From the NCBI GenBank assembly GCA_001769505.1, contig MEOF01000065.1, positions 1-64,000 of the forward strand: a DNA stretch of 64,000 nucleotides, read 5' to 3'. Source of the DNA: Bacteroidetes bacterium GWF2_33_38. GTDB lineage: Bacteria; Bacteroidota; Bacteroidia; Bacteroidales; GWF2-33-38. A model generated the notes under the pieces. The model was not told where the DNA came from, did no database searches, and saw nothing but the letters and a program-made list of their open reading frames with translations. A program made the translations under genes and the position numbers. Positions 63,374-64,000 of this stretch are shown in pieces. Numbering within the stretch: position 1 is the first letter of the stretch; each line of letters begins with the position of its first letter.

Positions 63374-64000
63374 TTTCTATTTTATTTATGGTTAATAATC
63401 TTGGTTTAAAACTGTTTTTCTTAATGTCTGGATTTAAATATACCATTCCTAAACAGTATTTACTTAAGCCTGACGGATATATTCGTAAGTTTTTTAAAAT
63501 CTCGGTGATTTTTGATTCGGTCGAAAATTTATCTCGTTTAATTTCGATAATAGCTAAATTCGAGCCCGCATGCTGTAAATCGAAACCCGAAAATGAAATT
63601 TTTGAGTCAATTGTTAAACGCTGGTCAAGTTTTTTGTTTACCAATGTAATTCGCGAGAATACATTTGAAACCGAAACTTTTAATTCGTCGGCATTAAAAG
63701 GAGTTCTTTCTTTTATGAAGGCTTTTCCGGCTTCAGAATATATTTCGTTAACCGAGTTTTGTGGAATTCGTTTTTTGATTGTACGACCTTTGTTTGATTT
63801 AAATTTTACCTCAAGAAAGCCAACATTATCATTTTTGTAAAATCGATGACGAATTTTATATCGGTTTTGTTTTCCGTTGTGATGCGAAATATACATATTA
63901 AAATCACTCGTGTCGAAATACGAAGTAATATATTCTTGAATTCGTTTATTTTTTATTTCGAGAACAAAAAAACTATCCTTAATACTTTCGAGAATCAAAG
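63366..64000 (-). CDS. VTC-domain polyphosphate polymerase-like protein (5' end cut by window edge)
   Basis: The minus-strand frame stays open to base 64000, so the start is outside. The 211 codons seen match the VTC domain: SYFDTSDFNMYISHHNGKQN, RYKIRHRFYKNDNVGFLEVKFKSNKGRTIKKR and, near the end, GLSKYCLGMVYLNPD. Basic residues (Arg-Lys) on the tunnel-lining strands and the Glu in FLEVKFK fit the catalytic tunnel of the yeast Vtc4 polymerase. Bacterial relatives are little studied. The frame overlaps the DUF4956 start by 8 bases. Confidence 0.85.
   Translation of the reverse strand, partial: LILESIKDSFFVLEIKNKRIQEYITSYFDTSDFNMYISHHNGKQNRYKIRHRFYKNDNVGFLEVKFKSNKGRTIKKRIPQNSVNEIYSEAGKAFIKERTPFNADELKVSVSNVFSRITLVNKKLDQRLTIDSKISFSGFDLQHAGSNLAIIEIKRDKFSTESKITEILKNLRIYPSGLSKYCLGMVYLNPDIKKNSFKPRLLTINKIENA

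Noticed and set aside
63388-63840. 150-codon forward frame at the right end
   Set aside because: It is antisense to the VTC-domain gene, which has clear family features.

Overview
The window looks like a chromosomal stretch of a member of the Bacteroidota. It is visibly AT-rich. It carries type IX secretion (T9SS) C-terminal sorting domains, a SprB-repeat protein, a short primary sigma factor without region 1.1, many lipoproteins with a Bacteroidota-style lipobox, and promoters of the Bacteroidota form (TTTG, about 20 bases, then TAnnTTTG). Several gene neighbourhoods are ones I know from this phylum: hpt-adk-obgE, panC-panD next to a glycogen-synthase-like gene, DUF4270 and glmS, and yicC-gmk-nadD. 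The order within Bacteroidota cannot be fixed from this sequence alone.

Layout. 1-1334: a left-truncated T9SS cargo gene, a stub that overlaps a terminator hairpin, and a RelE/HigB-like toxin-antitoxin pair. 1550-6731: a U32 peptidase-family protein, a family-39 glycosyltransferase and histidyl-tRNA synthetase with an insertion. 6728-10340: an accessory patch holding a gene whose signal peptide is broken by four copies of a 19-bp repeat, a lipoprotein, and a glycine-rich collagen-like protein flanked by two attC-like inverted-repeat sites, which looks like an integron-type gene cassette. 10351-17555: PAP2 phosphatase, obgE-adk-hpt, purE, two outer-membrane beta-barrel genes and a universal stress protein. 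17840-22798: a 1652-residue SprB-repeat T9SS protein. 22980-26920: panC-panD-heptose adenylyltransferase-two lipoproteins-radA. 27109-32041: a T9SS protein, a glycogen-synthase N-domain protein, a DUF4270 lipoprotein and glmS. 32042-36807: a T9SS relic, dinD, dapF, an HtrA protease and the primary sigma factor. 37009-41953: a palindrome-led TonB receptor gene, an exported nucleoside-hydrolase/FmdE fusion and a porin. 42083-48393: an OmpH-like protein, glycosyltransferase 2, a giant propeller/SpoIIE phosphatase and a C5-epimerase-like protein. 48489-52531: two dehydrogenases and yicC-gmk-nadD. 52656-54356: PiT/DUF47 phosphate uptake behind a PHO-box-like repeat. 54691-62447: a metal-resistance block with a Spy-like protein, an HMA-AraC regulator, a His-rich protein, a CusB/CusA/TolC-type efflux system and a truncated methyltransferase. 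62539-64000: tRNA-Ala, a DUF4956 membrane protein and a VTC-domain protein cut by the right edge.

How the genes work together. Most of the window is core metabolism and envelope biology. The parts most worth a second look are the cassette-like element at 8947-10337, the repeat-disrupted gene at 6728-7660, the TonB receptor plus nucleoside-hydrolase/FmdE pair under a strong palindrome, the metal-efflux block with its two-domain regulator, and the TTAACA direct repeats spaced 11 bases apart in front of the phosphate operon and again in front of the efflux operon. No integrase, transposase, CRISPR array or rRNA gene is visible.
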